A stretch of DNA of 64,000 nt, from the NCBI GenBank assembly GCA_016490735.1, contig JAEMWC010000055.1, positions 1-64,000 on the forward strand, in the 5' to 3' direction. The DNA comes from Pachyseris speciosa. Its lineage: Eukaryota; Cnidaria; Anthozoa; Scleractinia; Pachyseridae. Position numbers and translations under genes: made by a program. Under the pieces are notes generated by a model. It searched no databases. It saw only the letters and a program-made list of their open reading frames with translations, and was not told the DNA's origin. Below, piece by piece: positions 24,233-33,406 of the stretch; within the stretch, counting starts at the first letter, position 1, and each line of letters opens with the position of its first letter.

Positions 24233-27155
24233 TTAATTCATAATCACTTCAAGTGTGAATGCTGTATCGAAAGCACCTGTATTAGGATGAGAATAATCAA
24301 TGATAAAATAACCTTTGGATAATGATTTATTGACTGTAACTGTTCTTATGTTTCTACTCATAGAAGGAATTCTATATTCGAAAATAGTTGCTGGTAATGG
24401 CAATAACCCAGCACCTTCATTCTTTTTCTTGAAGTAGAACATTCCAGGTTTTGTTCCTTGTATGATATACATTTTCTTAATATAAAAGTTATTGTTATGA
24501 ATGACTAAATATTCAGAGCCATTTATCAATACAGGCTTCAAAGAATTCTTATTATGTCCTTGATTGGCTTTGACAAAGCAGTTTAAATATTGTATTTGAC
24601 CGATTATTCCATTCCCATTCAAATTTAGATCACCTCCTAATTTCGGACTGTAAAGAGCAAATCGACCCAAATCGAATGCCGTTTCCATAATTACACCTGT
24701 AACGCTTGAACGAAATAGTTTTAAAGCACCATTATGAATTCTATGGCCATTTAGATTTAAATCACCACCAAGTTTAGCCTCTTTTATTGAATATGTGTTC
24801 ATATTAATATCATTTAGCATTGTCAATTCACCATTTTGACCATCAAACAAGTTTCTTGATTCATTTATCAAAGCATGTCCATTCAAATCTAAATCAGTCT
24901 GTAATTGTAGTTTTTCATTCACGATGTTATAAGCTTCAGTGAAGTCGTAAACACTTGATGGAACGTCTGCAGCTTCGAAATCAATACCATATACAACACA
25001 AGGAACTTTGTACTTATTTGGATAAGTTGGGTTAGCATTAATATGAATCGTACAATATAAATATTCAGGTGGTGAACTTACTGAAGGTTTTTCAATCCAT
25101 AATAAATATCTCGAATGATCTTCATTTCTGTTATCAAATTTTCTCCCTACAGTTTTATGAATTGTGATTCCACCAGTTGCACTGAATGTTACACTACTAA
25201 GACTCATTCCTTCATAATCAGGAAATAGCCATTCAAGAATGAAAGTGTATTTTCCATCTTTTATTGTATACATATTAAATCCAATTCTAGCTCTGTAAAT
25301 ATGATTAGCTTCTTTATTCAAGTCTACATCAATGACCTTTTTTGAAATCGAATGTGGTGAACGAGGTAAATTGACATATCCATTAACTTTCAAGCCATAT
25401 TCAGTACTGACTTCATCGATATCATTCATCAAATATTTGAAAGCATTCTTTGGATGAGAAGCAGATGAAATATGACTTTTTTCTAATTGATCTAAATTTA
25501 CGGCATCGGTTTTATTTGTTCCTTCTTTTAAGTTAATGATTTTATGCCCTCCAAGTTTTAAGTCTGCTGCCATCGCATTTGTTCCATTCAATAATAAAGT
25601 ATTTGCTCTCATAACTATTCCAGCTCGATTTAAAACTCTGAAGTTCACTGCATCAGTTTCATTCGACGGGTTAGCTAAATTCGTCACTCTATTTCCACTC
25701 ATTGACAAATTTCCATACATCGCAGTCGAACCGTCTCGTCGAAGAAAATACTCGTCAGTATATCCTTTTGTAGCCGCATCATCTAAATTTACGGGTAGAG
25801 CAAGATCAGTAATGGCATTGTTGTTCATATTTAGATTTTGTTGTGCGATTGCATCAAGTTTGGTTTGCAACCTCTGGTCCACATATTTTTTATTAACTGC
25901 ATTTTCAGCTGGCGTACTGCTATCAATGTCTTTCAAATTTTCTATAGCGTATCCGTCCATGTCAAGATCACCCTCTGCTGGGTCGGTTCCGTCCCGTTTC
26001 AAACAGCTTGCAATTTGAGAGTCAACATAGCTTTTGTTTGTGCCGTCTAATATATCAACGGGATATTTCATGTTTTTGACAATATTCCGTCCCATGTCCA
26101 AATCTCCAGTCATTGCAACGCTTCCATTTAGTTTCAAAAAATTATTGTTCACATAGTTTCTATTGACAGCTGAATAACCAAATCTTGGGTTATCTGGTAT
26201 GCCAAATAGATCATTTCCATTCATGCTGACAGGTGCAAAAATTACACCACCAGTGTTTTTATTAAGGAAATCAGCCAGTTCATCATCAACATACTTTTTG
26301 TTTACAGCGTCTTGTGGGTTTGAGGGGGTATCCTGTAGGTTAAGGATTTTGTTCAATTTCATGTCAACATTACCACCAAAAACGACGTTGCCGTTTTCAA
26401 TTTCATAAGCTGGGTCATGGACAAAGTAAGACAAGTTGGTATGAAAGCCATAAGCTCCATAAACTATAATATGATGTTTCACATTTTTCAATATGTTTGG
26501 TGTAATAACTATTAATTTAATCCTTGAGGCTGCTTGACTTGTTTTTTCAATGAAGAATATTTTCTTAAGATAACCATCAACAACATGTGTCTTTGAAAAT
26601 GCTCTTTGTATTGGACTTTTTCTTGTATGTAAATTTGATGTCCTCATTTCAATTTCAATTGTCGCCTGCCCTGGATTATTTTCTGTATAAAATTCAACAA
26701 CAAAAGTGTACTTTGAAACTACCAATTGTGATACATTGAACACAAAATCAGATGTAATACTTTCATCAGGAGTTATAAAAGACAATGATTTTTTGTTGAT
26801 CTTGTATGGGCTTTTATTAAAGTCTTCTAATTGAAGATTATTCGCATTTTGTGTTACAGTTGTTTTTGATATGTCTTCGAGAAGAAATTTAAATGGATTT
26901 TCCCGAGTTCCTTCAATTGATAAAACAGCATCGTTTAAATATCCAAAAATTTGTGGAATCGCTATTATTTATTGGCGTGCCAACGTTTGTTATACGTTTA
27001 TTTTCGATATTATAATTACCATCTTGTGTTAATTTGAATCCATTTCCATTATCACCTTTATCACCTTTTGGACCAATTGGACCTCTTTCACCTTTTGGGC
27101 CTCTTTCGCCTGTTCTTACATCTTCTTGATTTAATGGAGAATTGAAAACACCCAT
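24233..27155 (-). pseudogene. Long fibre protein with collagen-like stalk and repeated tail-fibre motifs
   Basis: About 970 codons run from the ATG at 27155 to 24233. The N-terminus matches the short fibre and is followed by a short Gly-X-Y stalk (RGPKGERGPIGPKGDKG). Many copies then follow of a ~30-40 residue repeat of the type 'L-(D)M-x-G-x-x-I-x-N-L ... D-A-V-N-K-x-Y-V-D', as in phage and Polinton fibres (residues ~200-520), then beta-rich domains. One single-base frameshift near 26945 separates the first ~70 codons from the rest; the downstream frame is open for more than 850 codons. Downstream of the shift there is no ATG in a good context, so the gene really starts at 27155. It is the longest open reading frame in the element apart from the broken polymerase. 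Confidence 0.75.
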
Positions 27156-27171
27156 ATAATATTATATTAGA
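27153..27171 (-). promoter_or_regulatory. Late-type promoter of the long fibre gene, overlapping the ATPase stop
   Basis: The block reads TCTAA-TATAATAT-TATATG on the minus strand. The TAA of TCTAA is the stop codon of the upstream ATPase gene and the final ATG is the fibre start. Confidence 0.65.
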
Positions 27172-27808
27172 TAATACCATAAAAGTTTCTCTTAACTGTT
27201 TTCATTGGTTTGTCAACATAACAGAAAGAATATGGTTTTTTAGTTGCTTCGATATACTTTTGCTTATCAATTCCAAGTTCTTGAGAGATGATGTTTCTCT
27301 CTCTTGTTGATGGAAAATCATAAAGGCAGAAGTGGCTACAATTAAGCTTAACAGATTTTGGACATCCATAGAATGACTGTGTTAGGTACAGTACTGAACA
27401 ATTTTTATGGCGACCTTGAATGAAATAGCTGATGATTTGATCTTGTTTTTTATCAGTCACAAAATCATCAAACACAACCAACCGCTGCAATTCATTGTCT
27501 TTAATTTGTTCAACAGGTAAAATTTCATCTTGGCTACAAATTAAAACGGGGTAACCAACTTGTTTGCTTATTATATCCATAACTTGCTGTAAATATCGAT
27601 ACTTATCCTGATCTAAATTTTTGGCGTATAGATGGATCTGATCATAATAGACCAACGGTTCCATAATCAAGTGCATAAATAGTGTAGTCTTTCCAGATCC
27701 AGAATTCCCAGCCAATAACATTCTAAAAGTATCTTTCGGCATATACGGATACAACTGTCTAAAAGACTTGTTTGAATCCTGAATGATATCATAATTTGGA
27801 ATTTCCAT
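27167..27808 (-). CDS. A32/FtsK-HerA-type DNA packaging ATPase
   Basis: The intact 213-residue protein has a Walker A loop GNSGSGKTT (residues 34-42), a Walker B strand LVVFDD (110-115), a sensor LTQS (142-145) and a basic GRHKN segment (132-136) that may supply the arginine finger. Length and motif spacing match the packaging ATPases of Polintons, virophages and poxviruses, which pump the genome into the preformed capsid. It is divergently transcribed from the coiled-coil gene across only 36 bp. It is among the few genes of the element still open, with no internal lesions. Confidence 0.9.
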   Translation of the reverse strand: MEIPNYDIIQDSNKSFRQLYPYMPKDTFRMLLAGNSGSGKTTLFMHLIMEPLVYYDQIHLYAKNLDQDKYRYLQQVMDIISKQVGYPVLICSQDEILPVEQIKDNELQRLVVFDDFVTDKKQDQIISYFIQGRHKNCSVLYLTQSFYGCPKSVKLNCSHFCLYDFPSTRERNIISQELGIDKQKYIEATKKPYSFCYVDKPMKTVKRNFYGII

Positions 27809-27844
27809 ATGTTAATAGTTTAGATTAGTCTAACTCAATTATAT
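27809..27844. promoter_or_regulatory. Bidirectional late-type promoter
   Basis: The 36-bp gap between the divergent ATPase and coiled-coil genes holds two late-type blocks back to back: TCTAA on the minus strand at 27820-27824 and on the plus strand at 27829-27833. They form the inverted repeat TTAGA-TTAG-TCTAA, each placed 8 nt before the (C/T)ATATG of its gene. Confidence 0.65.
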
Positions 27845-28726
27845 ATGGATATTGAACGAATGAAAAGGCTTCTAAAAAGTGGAATTGAAGCTGGAAACAA
27901 GACTAAAGAAGTTCGTGAGGTTATCAAGACTTTTGAAAAAAGAAAACAGGATGCATATGATGAAACTTCAGAATTACTAAAACCCTCTATTGATGTCCAG
28001 AAGAGTGTGAAAGAAAGTGTCGACAAAAAACAGGATGAAGTCATTGAACAGTTGAAAAAGAATCAAAAAGCATTGACAAGTGGTTTTGAAGACTTAATAC
28101 TTATGGATGCATTGCCTGCATCAAAACCTTTGGAAACAACAAAATTACCAATTGATTATAAACCAAAAATGATGACTGAAACAGAACCAAAGTATAAGTC
28201 AAATCTTGATAAAGGTTTTTCAGTTGAGGATATTGAGGTATTAATGGAAAATGTATTATATCCTCCATCAATAGTTTTAGAAAAGATAATGGATGGAACA
28301 ATCGATATTAATGAGTATGATGCAAATATTGGTAAAATAACCCAAAAACTTGGAAGACAAAAAGCTCAACTATCAAGTAGTAAAAAATTGAGGGATAAAA
28401 ATAAAGAAAAAATTTATAAATTAACTCAAGAGATCAAATTACTACAAAAGTACCGAAAAAGAATTGGTGCTGTTGAGGAAGGTGCACAAACTGTTGGTTC
28501 AGGTATCAGAAAGAAAAAAAGACAATCTGGAGCAGGTGTTGTTCATTACAATAATATTAGTGACTTGCTTTCACGACTCCAGTTACTTGGTGGGTCTATT
28601 TTTGCTGGGAATAATAGTACTGGTGTCAGAGATGAGTTTGTGAATATATTGCATGTATTAAGCAGACTGGGTATTGTTTCAAACAAGGAGCTCAATAAAA
28701 TAATGATTAAATATCTAATGCAATAG
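27845..28726 (+). CDS. Coiled-coil structural protein of Polinton type (function unknown)
   Basis: The intact 293-residue protein starts in a TATATG block. Charged helices dominate residues 1-85 (MDIERMKRLLKSGIEA and a long Lys/Glu-rich coiled coil) and 150-205 (QKLGRQKAQLSSSKKLRDKN). A basic hinge KKKRQSGAG follows near 225, then a more ordered C-terminal domain with LSRLQLLGGSIFAGN and LSRLGIVSNKELN. It sits between the packaging ATPase and the capsid genes with no gap, so a virion or scaffold role is likely. I do not recognise a named family. Its stop codon lies inside the promoter block of the penton gene. Confidence 0.75.
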   Translation: MDIERMKRLLKSGIEAGNKTKEVREVIKTFEKRKQDAYDETSELLKPSIDVQKSVKESVDKKQDEVIEQLKKNQKALTSGFEDLILMDALPASKPLETTKLPIDYKPKMMTETEPKYKSNLDKGFSVEDIEVLMENVLYPPSIVLEKIMDGTIDINEYDANIGKITQKLGRQKAQLSSSKKLRDKNKEKIYKLTQEIKLLQKYRKRIGAVEEGAQTVGSGIRKKKRQSGAGVVHYNNISDLLSRLQLLGGSIFAGNNSTGVRDEFVNILHVLSRLGIVSNKELNKIMIKYLMQ

Positions 28727-28732
28727 TATATG
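28714..28732 (+). promoter_or_regulatory. Late-type promoter of the penton-like gene
   Basis: The block TCTAA-TGCAATAG-TATATG overlaps the last codons and the stop (TAG at 28724-28726) of the coiled-coil gene. Its ATG is the start of the capsid gene. Confidence 0.65.
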
Positions 28733-29516
28733 ACAGAAATATCATTACGATTCAACAGTAAAAACAGAGACAAGATTGGTGTCAGTAAGAGTCATGATTT
28801 TGAAAAAAGATTCAATACACCTCTTAAATTAACGAATGATTTGAAATATGAAATGGCTGTGAATGTTATCAATATGACATACAGTTGGTATAACATCAGA
28901 GAATCTTTAGGGAATAACCAAATTAAATATAGCTATAACAAAGGTGTAAACTGGGAAACAATAACATTCGTTGACGGGATGTATTCATACGACGATATCA
29001 ATAGTTACATTCACGAGTACATGAAAAAAAAATAGCCATGTACTGAATCCATCGGAAACAGACAAATCAAAATTCAAGTATGGTATTAATATATATTTTG
29101 TTTTATCAACATATCGTATTTTGATCGAACTTGATGAAAATTATCGAGTGGATCTGAGAGATCTTGATTTCAGAAAACTTATTGGGTTTGAGTCAAAATT
29201 AATTTCAGCCACAGAATATGGAACAAATCTACCTGATATTACAAGAGGAGTAGATGAAATTTATATCAATTGTGATATGGTGATAGATAGCATTGTTGAT
29301 GGCAATAGCACAAGTACAATCGCAGTTATTCCAGTCACAGATCTCGTCAGAAGTTTACCTTTCACTTACAAACCTCGTTTTCTTTCATGGAATCCCGTCT
29401 CAACACACACAATCAGCTCAATGCATTTTTATGTCACAGACTCTTCTGGAGCTCCAGTCGATTTAAATGGGATAGATTGGTATGTTGAGTTATTCTTGAG
29501 AGGGACTGAATTATAA
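28730..29516 (+). pseudogene. Penton-like minor capsid protein
   Basis: About 262 codons from the ATG at 28730. One base gained or lost in the A9 run at 29024-29032 shifts the frame; the downstream frame is open to 29516. The N-terminal half contains LRFNSKNRDKIG and YSWYNI. The C-terminal half contains RVDLRDLDFRKLIGF and ends in a strand-rich region (MHFYVTDSSGAPVDLNG, YVELFLRG). Size, position just before the major capsid gene and the conserved C-terminal pattern fit the single-jelly-roll minor capsid (penton) protein of Polintons and adintoviruses, which fills the five-fold vertices. Assignment is by context and pattern. Confidence 0.65.
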
Positions 29517-29529
29517 AACCTAATAGTAT

Positions 29530-29772
29530 ATGAAAAGGTTTGAATTAAAAAAATATGAACAAATTGGTGAAGGCATCTTTACTGACATTGCCAAAACAGC
29601 TGTAAAAAAAGCAGCTGAAAAAGCAGCTACAACAATTGGTGAACATGCTGGCAAAAAAGGTGGTGATAAAATAATAGAACTTTTAAGAAAGAGAAAGAAA
29701 AATGGTGGGAGTGAGATTAAGACTGGGGGTGAGATCAAAAGAGGCCGTGGCAGACCTCGCAAAATAAAGTAA
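29530..29772 (+). CDS. Small basic AT-hook protein (possible DNA-condensing core protein)
   Basis: The intact 80-residue protein is rich in lysine and alanine (AVKKAAEKAATTIGEHAGKK) and ends in a canonical AT-hook, RGRGRPRK. AT-hooks bind the minor groove of AT-rich DNA, and this element is AT-rich. The gene lies between penton and major capsid genes, so a role in packaging or condensing the genome, like adenovirus core proteins, is a reasonable inference. Its start sits in AATAGTATATG, but the usual TCTAA upstream is replaced by TAAAA. Confidence 0.65.
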   Translation: MKRFELKKYEQIGEGIFTDIAKTAVKKAAEKAATTIGEHAGKKGGDKIIELLRKRKKNGGSEIKTGGEIKRGRGRPRKIK

Positions 29773-29778
29773 CTTTTA

Positions 29779-29797
29779 TGTAACACAATAATATATG
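29779..29797 (+). promoter_or_regulatory. Late-type promoter of the major capsid gene
   Basis: The block TGTAA-CACAATAA-TATATG is a one-base variant of the TCTAA-N8-TATATG form, and its ATG is the start codon. Confidence 0.55.
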
Positions 29798-31081
29798 TCA
29801 AACTATCGCGACTCAAAATATATCGAACGATATGAAGATGCTGTCTTTGAGCTTGAGACAGCACTTAATACTGTAGTAGCAAATAATGCTCATCAGAGGA
29901 AAACAGGTTACCGATTTGTTGTTGATAACAGTGGAGAGACAACACCATTTGACTGGTATAATGCCCGTTTTAATGTTATTTTCAAAGAAAATAAGATTAT
30001 AGATGGAGCTAACATTGCTGCTGCAGATCGAAATGGTATTGTTAATCCAGTTCACGCTCTTATTAACACCATTAATGTAAAAATGAATGGTCTTGATGTT
30101 TATGAATGCCGAGACGCTAACCAAGCCACAAATATTAAGTCGTTGCTTGAGTATTCACAGGGTTATGCTGTAAGTCAGGGAACCAATTAGTTCTTCTATC
30201 TTGACACCAAAAGGCATGCCGAACACAGAACAGCTCAGGCGGCAAATTATAACAAAGGATTCACAGATCGTAAAGCTTTGCTTAATGATGGTGGTGAAGT
30301 AAATGCAGAGATAGCATTGAACAGATACAGTTTTTTCAAGAGCTTTTGGGATGAACTTATGCCTAACTCAAAAGTAGAGGTGAACCTAACACTTGAGAGT
30401 GATGACAATTTGATTTGGCAAGCTACTGATGAATGTCGTATGATACTAACTAAATTCCAGCTAATAGTTCCTCGCATTGTTTTCAATTCTGCGGGAAAGT
30501 CTTTATACATGAGTAAGTATCTTGACAACAGAAAGTGGACTAACATGAGAGAAATGGTTGAGAGAGGCAATTCAACAAGACAGCAGACTGCCAATTTCCG
30601 TATTTCCACAGGAATAAACAAACCCAGACATGTCTTTGTATTCATCATCAATGATGCAAATGATTCAGAACAGACAGAGAATAAATTTCTCTATAACACA
30701 TTCTCTGTTGGTAATGACAAAACTTTGACTGATTGTTATCTTGAAGTTGGCAACGGAAATGATTATCCAGAGGTTCATTATAAACCATCAACAGAACCAT
30801 CAAGAGTATTCAGAGATGTTCTCAAATATGTTCAAGTTGTAAATGACTTTAGTGACAATACCCTTCTCACAAGAGGAAACTTTGCTACAATATTCCCTTT
30901 CATTTACTTTGATCTGACAAAACAGAAGCAGGACATAAAAGATGGAATGACAAAACTGACTTTCAAATAAACTTTAAGTGCTGCAGCAGATCATGATTAC
31001 AGTGTGTATGCATTGGTACTCTATGAGCAGGATATTGAAATGAGAAAGACTGATGGAAAGTTGATTCTGAGATCCATGTAA
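29795..31081 (+). pseudogene. Major capsid protein, double jelly-roll type
   Basis: About 428 codons run in one frame from 29795 to 31081, interrupted by two in-frame stops: TAG at 30188-30190 and TAA at 30968-30970. The reading frame continues across both, so they are point lesions. The N-terminal part has TPFDWYNARFNV and VHALINTINVKMNG, strands typical of the first jelly roll. The C-terminal part has FPFIYFDLTKQ and the YSVYALVLYEQD ending. In this family the protein forms trimers that make pseudo-hexameric capsomers. It sits in the standard place after the penton gene. At ~430 residues it is shorter than many Polinton capsid proteins. Confidence 0.75.
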
Positions 31082-31194
31082 TTAAATAATTAAATAAATA
31101 AATTAAATAATTAAATAAACAATTAAATAAATTAAATAAATAAATTAAATTAATTGTTTTATATTAAATACAATTTAGTATAAACATATATTAT
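31082..31194 (+). other. AT-only spacer with late-type promoter
   Basis: The gap between capsid and pVI-like genes is a low-complexity ATTAAATAAATTAAA tract, followed at 31179-31197 by TATAA-ACATATAT-TATATG, a late-type block ending in the next start codon. Confidence 0.6.
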
Positions 31195-32042
31195 ATGACT
31201 ACTTATCATCCTCATGGAGTGAAACTTTCACAGGGTCAGAAAGATAAGCTTGCAAAAGCTTATAGAACCAATTCAGCTGTAACATTGAGGTTATCGCATA
31301 GTGAATTGTCTGGAAATGATCAACTTATGTTGACAAAGACACAAATCAACAAACTGATGAAATAAAAAAGATCAGGAAAAGGTTCAGATATCAAAATATC
31401 AAAAACTCAAATCAGAAAAGCTGTTGTACACGGAGGTTCTCTTTGGTCATCTCTGTTTTCTCTTGGAACAAGACTATTGCCTTATGCAGGTAAAGCAGTA
31501 GCAAAAGCGGCTCCAGCATTAGCCACTGGTGCTCTTTCTTCATTAGCAAGCCTTGGTATTGATAAATTGTTTGGAAAGAAACAAAAAGGAGGATTCATTA
31601 TTCCCAATCAAAACTTGTCCCAACTATTGAATTATAAAAATTTGTTAAATGTGAGACAAATGGCTGATCTTGTCAATGCGATGCAGTCTGGTGGACAACT
31701 TGCTATCAAACCAACAAAAACTCAGTCTGGTGGTTTTCTTGGAACACTTTTGGCAAGTATTGGAATTCCTCTGCTTATGAATGCCTTAACTGGAAAAGGT
31801 TTGCATGTTGAACACAGCCGTCCTAGACGGTCATTAACTGTGCATGTTCCAGATACCATTGCAATAAAAAATAAAAGTGGTGGAAAACATGCTATGATTC
31901 CATGGCAATCCCCACCTGTTTTTGGAACATGGGATAACCCAATCGGTTATGGAATGAAAAAAAAAAGACCAAAGGAAAAGGACTTCTACTGGGCAAAAAC
32001 AGTCCATTCAATTCAATCCCTATACTAGGAACAATACTGTAA
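31195..32042 (+). pseudogene. pVI-like minor capsid / membrane-active protein
   Basis: The gene starts MTTYHPHGVKLS at 31195. The N-terminal segment (SQGQKDKLAKAY, LRLSHSEL, TKTQINKL) has short repeats of a hydrophobic/charged pattern, followed by alanine/glycine-rich hydrophobic stretches (APALATGALSSLASLGI, GTLLASIGIPLLMNAL) that could insert into membranes. This resembles the Polinton protein often compared with adenovirus pVI. Lesions: an in-frame TAA at 31363-31365 and a frame change in the A10 run at 31957-31966, after which the likely native C-terminus is read to the stop at 32040-32042. It lies between the capsid and protease genes, as in relatives where the protease matures it. Confidence 0.6.
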
Positions 32043-32047
32043 GATTC

Positions 32048-32500
32048 ATCAATAAACCATTATCCAACTTTGATTTAATCAATTGGGTGAAACAACTTGG
32101 AATAAAAAATTTTAGAGGAGTATTTTCAAGAGACAATCTTCCTAGACAAATCAAAAACAAAGAATGTGGAATAGTCAATCTAGACAGTTGGATTGGACTT
32201 GGCACTCATTGGGTATGTTATAGGAATATGGATACATACTGTGAATACTTCGACTCATTCGGATTGATGATGCCAACAGAAGTTCAAATATATATGGCTA
32301 CAAGCGGGAAACAACTTGAATACTCTGGTGATGAGATACAATAAAGGGATTCAGTCTTGTGCGGATATTGGTGTTTGTACTATCTACTCGTGAGACAAAA
32401 AGGCAGATCAATTCTGGATACAATACACAATTCCAAATTCAGTTCAACAGATGTGAGTGTCAATCACAGATTCATCATAGACTACTTCAAAAATATCTAA
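32048..32500 (+). pseudogene. Adenain-type cysteine protease
   Basis: The frame contains the C5 peptidase signature: FRGVFSRDNLP, then GTHWVCY with the catalytic histidine, YFDSFG with the acidic residue, and CGYWCLYYL with the catalytic cysteine. An in-frame TAA at 32342-32344 lies between the acidic residue and the cysteine, so the protein is cut before its nucleophile. No ATG is present at the expected start; 32048 marks where the homologous frame becomes recognisable. In Polintons this protease cleaves virion proteins during maturation. Its stop codon (32498-32500) lies inside the TCTAA of the next promoter block. Confidence 0.8.
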
Positions 32501-32514
32501 CCCATTTGTATATG
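32496..32514 (+). promoter_or_regulatory. Late-type promoter of the zinc-ribbon/PLA2 gene
   Basis: The block TCTAA-CCCATTTG-TATATG contains the protease stop codon in TCTAA and the start codon of the next gene in TATATG. Confidence 0.65.
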
Positions 32515-33359
32515 AAATCATATTGTGTGAAACAGAAGAAGGTCACTGAATGCGTACCAGGTAGTGAGAGATATCAAAAGACAAAAAACGGTCAAACTAT
32601 GATGAAATGCACTTGTGCTGAGTGTGGGATAACGAAGACTAAATTCGTCAAGAGAATGGGAAACGGATTGGCCCGTCTGAAGGGGCGGGCATATTAACAA
32701 CTGGATTAGATCTAGCGGGAATGGCAATGAAGGATTTAATATTACCACAAGCTTGGAAAGCTGGGAGATATTATGCCAGTGAAGCATTACGTGATCCTAA
32801 AAAACAGCAATATTTGATTGATAAAGGACTTTCCCTCGTAAAACCAGCTATTAGTTTAGTTGGAAAAAAAGCATTATTTGATTTAAGTACAAAAATACGT
32901 CCCAAGCGTGCCGATAAGAGATAAACCCATAAAACAGATATTAAGGGCATTGATTACACACGTGGTGGTGCTATTGATATTCACAAAGCTATTGGCAAGC
33001 TTCCTAAACCAAAAAGCGGGTGGACACCCGGAAAATATAAATACATGGGTCCCTATAATCCTCTTCATGAACAGTTGGAATATGATCCAGTAACTGGAGA
33101 GGTATTGAAGTGGAATGTACAACCTTACAATAAAGTAGATGAAATAGCAGCTTATCATGATATTTGTTATGATATGGGAAAAAATAAAGGTGATTGTGAT
33201 TGAACAATGGTCGAGTCACTAGATCAAATACCGTATGGTGAGATGCCAAAATGGGGTCAAACAGCCAGATTCTTAATTGACAATAAACAGAAATTAGGTC
33301 TTGGTGTTTCAAAAAACGGAAAAAGCCGTCGAGTGAAGAAAACTGGCAAGAAAAACTAG
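32512..33359 (+). pseudogene. Zinc-ribbon protein with parvovirus-type phospholipase A2 domain
   Basis: From the ATG at 32512 the first ~50 residues carry a CxxC...C pattern (TECVPG, CTCAECG). A frameshift near 32690-32720 leads into a second frame with a helical segment (DLILPQAWKAGRYYASEALRD) and then the phospholipase domain: a YMGPYNPL calcium-loop motif and IAAYHDICYDMG with the catalytic histidine-aspartate pair. In-frame stops are TAA at 32922-32924, before the domain, and TGA at 33201-33203, just after GDCD. Such domains in parvovirus VP1 breach endosomal membranes, and similar ones are known in Polinton/adintovirus genomes. Joining the two frames into one gene is inference. Confidence 0.65.
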
Positions 33360-33406
33360 CTGATGAATTACATGCACCCATAAAACGAAATTTTACTCGG
33401 CGGCGT

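Noticed and set aside
25536..26408. Plus-strand frames of 69-160 residues
   Set aside because: Shadows of the minus-strand fibre gene.
24233..26785. 850-residue frame as a separate gene
   Set aside because: Its apparent start is a TTG without promoter context and the frame is open further upstream. It is the continuation of the collagen-stalk gene after a frameshift.
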